This document shows positions 5,688 to 6,805 of a stretch of DNA of 6,805 nucleotides, piece by piece. Positions within the stretch are counted from its first letter, which is position 1; each line of letters starts with the position of its first letter. The notes below the pieces were generated by a model that was given only the letters and a program-made list of their open reading frames with translations, made no database searches and had not been told where the DNA came from. The stretch comes from JABILX01 sp041648305 (GTDB lineage: Bacteria > Patescibacteriota > Gracilibacteria > UBA1369 > LOWO2-01-FULL-3): positions 1 to 6,805 of the forward strand of contig JBAZPI010000044.1 in the NCBI GenBank assembly GCA_041648305.1, read 5' to 3'. A program made the translations under genes and the position numbers.

Positions 5688-6693
5688 AACTCCAGTCGCT
5701 TACCACGCTATCCTCTACCGTGTATGTCGAAGGTATGTGCTCGTGCGCGTATGAGCCTTCGGCTTTCATCTCGGCGATGATTTGGGCCTTGAGGCGTTTG
5801 TATTCTTCGGGGGAGTAGGGTTTGTTGAGAATGTGGAAGCGCTTGTGCTTGAGGAAAACGCAAAACATGCAATGCTCGCATTGGAAACATTGTTCGCAAT
5901 ATTCGAGGTCGGCGCTTTCCCAGCAGTTGTAGCAAAAATTTGAATTATGAAGTTTGTAGGCGGAGACACAGTCGAAGTTCAGGCGCGAAAATTCGGTGAT
6001 GTGGACGTCGACGCTGTCTTCGCATTTGAAGCCTTCGTTGACGTTGATTAAGTCGCGGCATTCTTTGGTTTCGTAGCAGTTTGTGCAGTTTTGGTTGTTG
6101 AAAATGTAGTCGCCGGTGCAGTGTTCGTTGCTGTGGCCGTGGGTGGCGACTTGCGGGTGTGCGAGGCGAAGTTGGGTGAGTTGGTGGAGGAGAAAGCTTT
6201 CGGCGCTGGTGGTGCGTGCGTTTTTCTCGCGGGCTTCGTCATGAGTCTTGAAGTCGCGGACGAGCTGGGCGAATTTCTCTGGCGAGTAGGGCTTGTTGAG
6301 GATGTGGTGCTTGGCGTGGCGGAGATTTACGCAGAGAAAGCAATTTTTGCAGGATTTGCATTCGGCTGAGTATTCGCAATCTTGGCAGTTTTCGCATTCT
6401 TGGGAGAAGTTTACGTTGTAGCAATTTTTGAGGCCGATGGATTCGTAGCAAAGTTCGCATTCGTGGACGTCGATGCAATCGACGCAGTCGAGGTTTGCGT
6501 GGAGGTTGCGGCCATAGAAGCAGCGTTCGCATTCCCATGCGCTTGTGATGAGATAGCAATCTTTCACACGATCGACGTAATTGCAGAAGCCGGAGTTTTC
6601 ATGTTGGATTTGCGCGATTGCTTGGCGCGGGAGGGAGTTGCGAAGATGTTGGTAGGCGAGAAGGTAGGGCATGGGTGATTGTATCCCGAGCAT
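5677..6693 (-). CDS. Cysteine-rich protein with duplicated HILNKPYSPE motif
   Basis: A 338-residue protein with 29 cysteines, mostly CxxC pairs. It has two similar halves. Residues 37-121 carry 16 Cys and end in CKNCFLCVNLRHAKHHILNKPYSPEK; residues 192-278 carry 13 Cys and end in CEHCMFCVFLKHKRFHILNKPYSPEE. Between them is a charged, probably helical linker (137-185) followed by HGHSNEHCTGDYIFNN. No signal peptide or membrane segment is seen. I recognise this layout (ENS..CNY..., repeated CxxC, 'NKPYS.EEY') from a large uncharacterised family in CPR genomes. Those I remember are longer, with an N-terminal zinc-ribbon region of about 150-200 residues and a further C-terminal ribbon; both seem absent here. 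The cysteines probably bind zinc or other metals (inference); function unknown. M1 at 6693 is preceded by AGAGG with 8 nt spacing, all inside a perfect palindrome; M8 at 6672 is an alternative without a Shine-Dalgarno. The minus coding strand is C/A-rich. Confidence 0.83.
   Translation of the reverse strand: MLGIQSPMPYLLAYQHLRNSLPRQAIAQIQHENSGFCNYVDRVKDCYLITSAWECERCFYGRNLHANLDCVDCIDVHECELCYESIGLKNCYNVNFSQECENCQDCEYSAECKSCKNCFLCVNLRHAKHHILNKPYSPEKFAQLVRDFKTHDEAREKNARTTSAESFLLHQLTQLRLAHPQVATHGHSNEHCTGDYIFNNQNCTNCYETKECRDLINVNEGFKCEDSVDVHITEFSRLNFDCVSAYKLHNSNFCYNCWESADLEYCEQCFQCEHCMFCVFLKHKRFHILNKPYSPEEYKRLKAQIIAEMKAEGSYAHEHIPSTYTVEDSVVSDWSFTD
5803..5835 (-). repeat. Second copy of the internal coding repeat (HILNKPYSPEE)
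   Basis: Encodes residues 287-297 of the cysteine-rich protein. It matches the copy at 6274-6306 in ten of eleven residues and in most bases, with synonymous differences. Each copy sits just after a cluster of CxxC pairs, marking the end of each half of the duplicated protein. Confidence 0.85.
6274..6306 (-). repeat. First copy of the internal coding repeat (HILNKPYSPEK)
   Basis: Encodes residues 130-140 of the cysteine-rich protein, the counterpart of 5803-5835 about 470 nt away. The preceding residues CVNLRHAKH and CVFLKHKRF also align, so the duplicated unit is larger than the motif itself. Confidence 0.85.
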
Positions 6694-6720
6694 AAGTAGA
6701 GCCTCTACTTATGCTCGGGA
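6684..6720. repeat. Perfect 37-bp palindrome over the start of the cysteine-rich gene
   Basis: The left arm TCCCGAGCATAAGTAGAG (6684-6701) and the right arm (6703-6720) are exact reverse complements around one base (C6702). As RNA this gives a stem of about 17 bp with a three-base loop. No T-run follows on either strand, so it is not a typical Rho-independent terminator. On the minus strand it contains AGAGG at the apex and the ATG of the cysteine-rich gene in the descending arm. It could control translation, be a binding site for a dimeric protein, or be a dispersed palindromic element. The 8-mer CTTATGCT from its right arm recurs at the window end (6798-6805). Confidence 0.93.
6702..6706 (-). 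promoter_or_regulatory. Possible Shine-Dalgarno (AGAGG) at the palindrome apex
   Basis: On the minus strand AGAGG lies 8 nt before ATG 6693 and is the only Shine-Dalgarno-like sequence near either candidate start. It occupies the loop end of the hairpin, and the ATG lies within the stem, so folding would hide the start codon. Confidence 0.4.
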
Positions 6721-6749
6721 CATTACAAACCCACGCAAAAAAATGCCCA

Positions 6750-6805
6750 CTATGAGATTACGGTGTTTTTCTGGTTTCCGAAGAAATTAACGGTCAGCTT
6801 ATGCT
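6750..6805 (-). CDS. C-terminal end of a gene entering from the right edge (partial)
   Basis: On the minus strand one frame is open from the window edge and reads HKLTVNFFGNQKNTVIS before TAG at 6750-6752. The other two minus frames meet stops within the first 20 nt. The alternating hydrophobic and polar pattern fits a C-terminal beta strand, but 17 residues are too few to identify a family or to be sure the frame is coding. It would be co-directional with the cysteine-rich gene, with 56 nt between them holding a T7 run and the palindrome. Confidence 0.35.
   Translation of the reverse strand, partial: HKLTVNFFGNQKNTVIS

Noticed and set aside
6091..6678. Plus-strand open frames opposite the cysteine-rich gene
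   Set aside because: Low-complexity Val/Ala/Glu/Phe translations are the mirror of cysteine and aspartate codons on the minus strand; the minus frame carries the conserved duplicated motifs.
1..6805. CRISPR array, tRNA, rRNA or transposase
   Set aside because: I saw no regularly spaced direct repeats, no cloverleaf with a conserved T-loop, no rRNA-like stretch and no transposase motif in any frame.

Overview
The window is a compact bacterial segment with five complete genes, a left-edge partial gene, an open frame that continues one gene beyond a stop codon, and probably a short partial gene at the right edge. Several features recall Candidate Phyla Radiation (Patescibacteria) genomes such as Peregrinibacteria: S-layer-homology (SLH) surface proteins, a CDP-archaeol-synthase-like membrane enzyme in a bacterial context, a stand-alone Memo-family protein, and a very cysteine-rich protein of a type I remember mainly from CPR genomes. 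This placement is inference. The genetic code looks standard: TGA, TAG and TAA all end recognisable proteins, so the UGA-to-glycine code of Gracilibacteria and Absconditabacteria does not apply.

Layout. Positions 3-1043 (+) hold the C-terminal part of an SLH protein that runs off the left edge, with an Ig-like region and a C-terminal domain carrying the motif KPVIYLYP. It overlaps by 22 nt a Memo/AmmeMemoRadiSam-B-type protein with a lipoprotein signal (1022-1966, +). After 12 nt comes a CDP-archaeol synthase (CarS/DUF46) homologue (1979-2587, +), and after 37 nt a UMF1/Atg22-type MFS transporter (2625-3896, +). A 72-nt gap precedes a second SLH protein (3969-5252, +), which ends at an in-frame TAG. 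The same frame stays open to 5687 and encodes a further domain-sized segment. Converging on it, with an 11-nt tail overlap, is the minus-strand cysteine-rich protein (5677-6693). A perfect 37-bp palindrome (6684-6720) covers its start codon and its only Shine-Dalgarno-like sequence. Beyond that, the minus strand probably carries the last 17 codons of another gene (6750-6805).

How the genes relate. The first four genes are co-directional and tightly spaced, so they may be co-transcribed. The common theme is the cell envelope: two related SLH proteins, an exported Memo-type lipoprotein, a polar-lipid nucleotide-transfer enzyme and a transporter. No metabolic pathway is complete in the window. 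The points most worth checking are the TAG inside the SLH protein, the palindrome over the start of the cysteine-rich gene, the apparent loss of a metal-ligand cysteine in the exported Memo protein, and the different base composition of the transporter gene.
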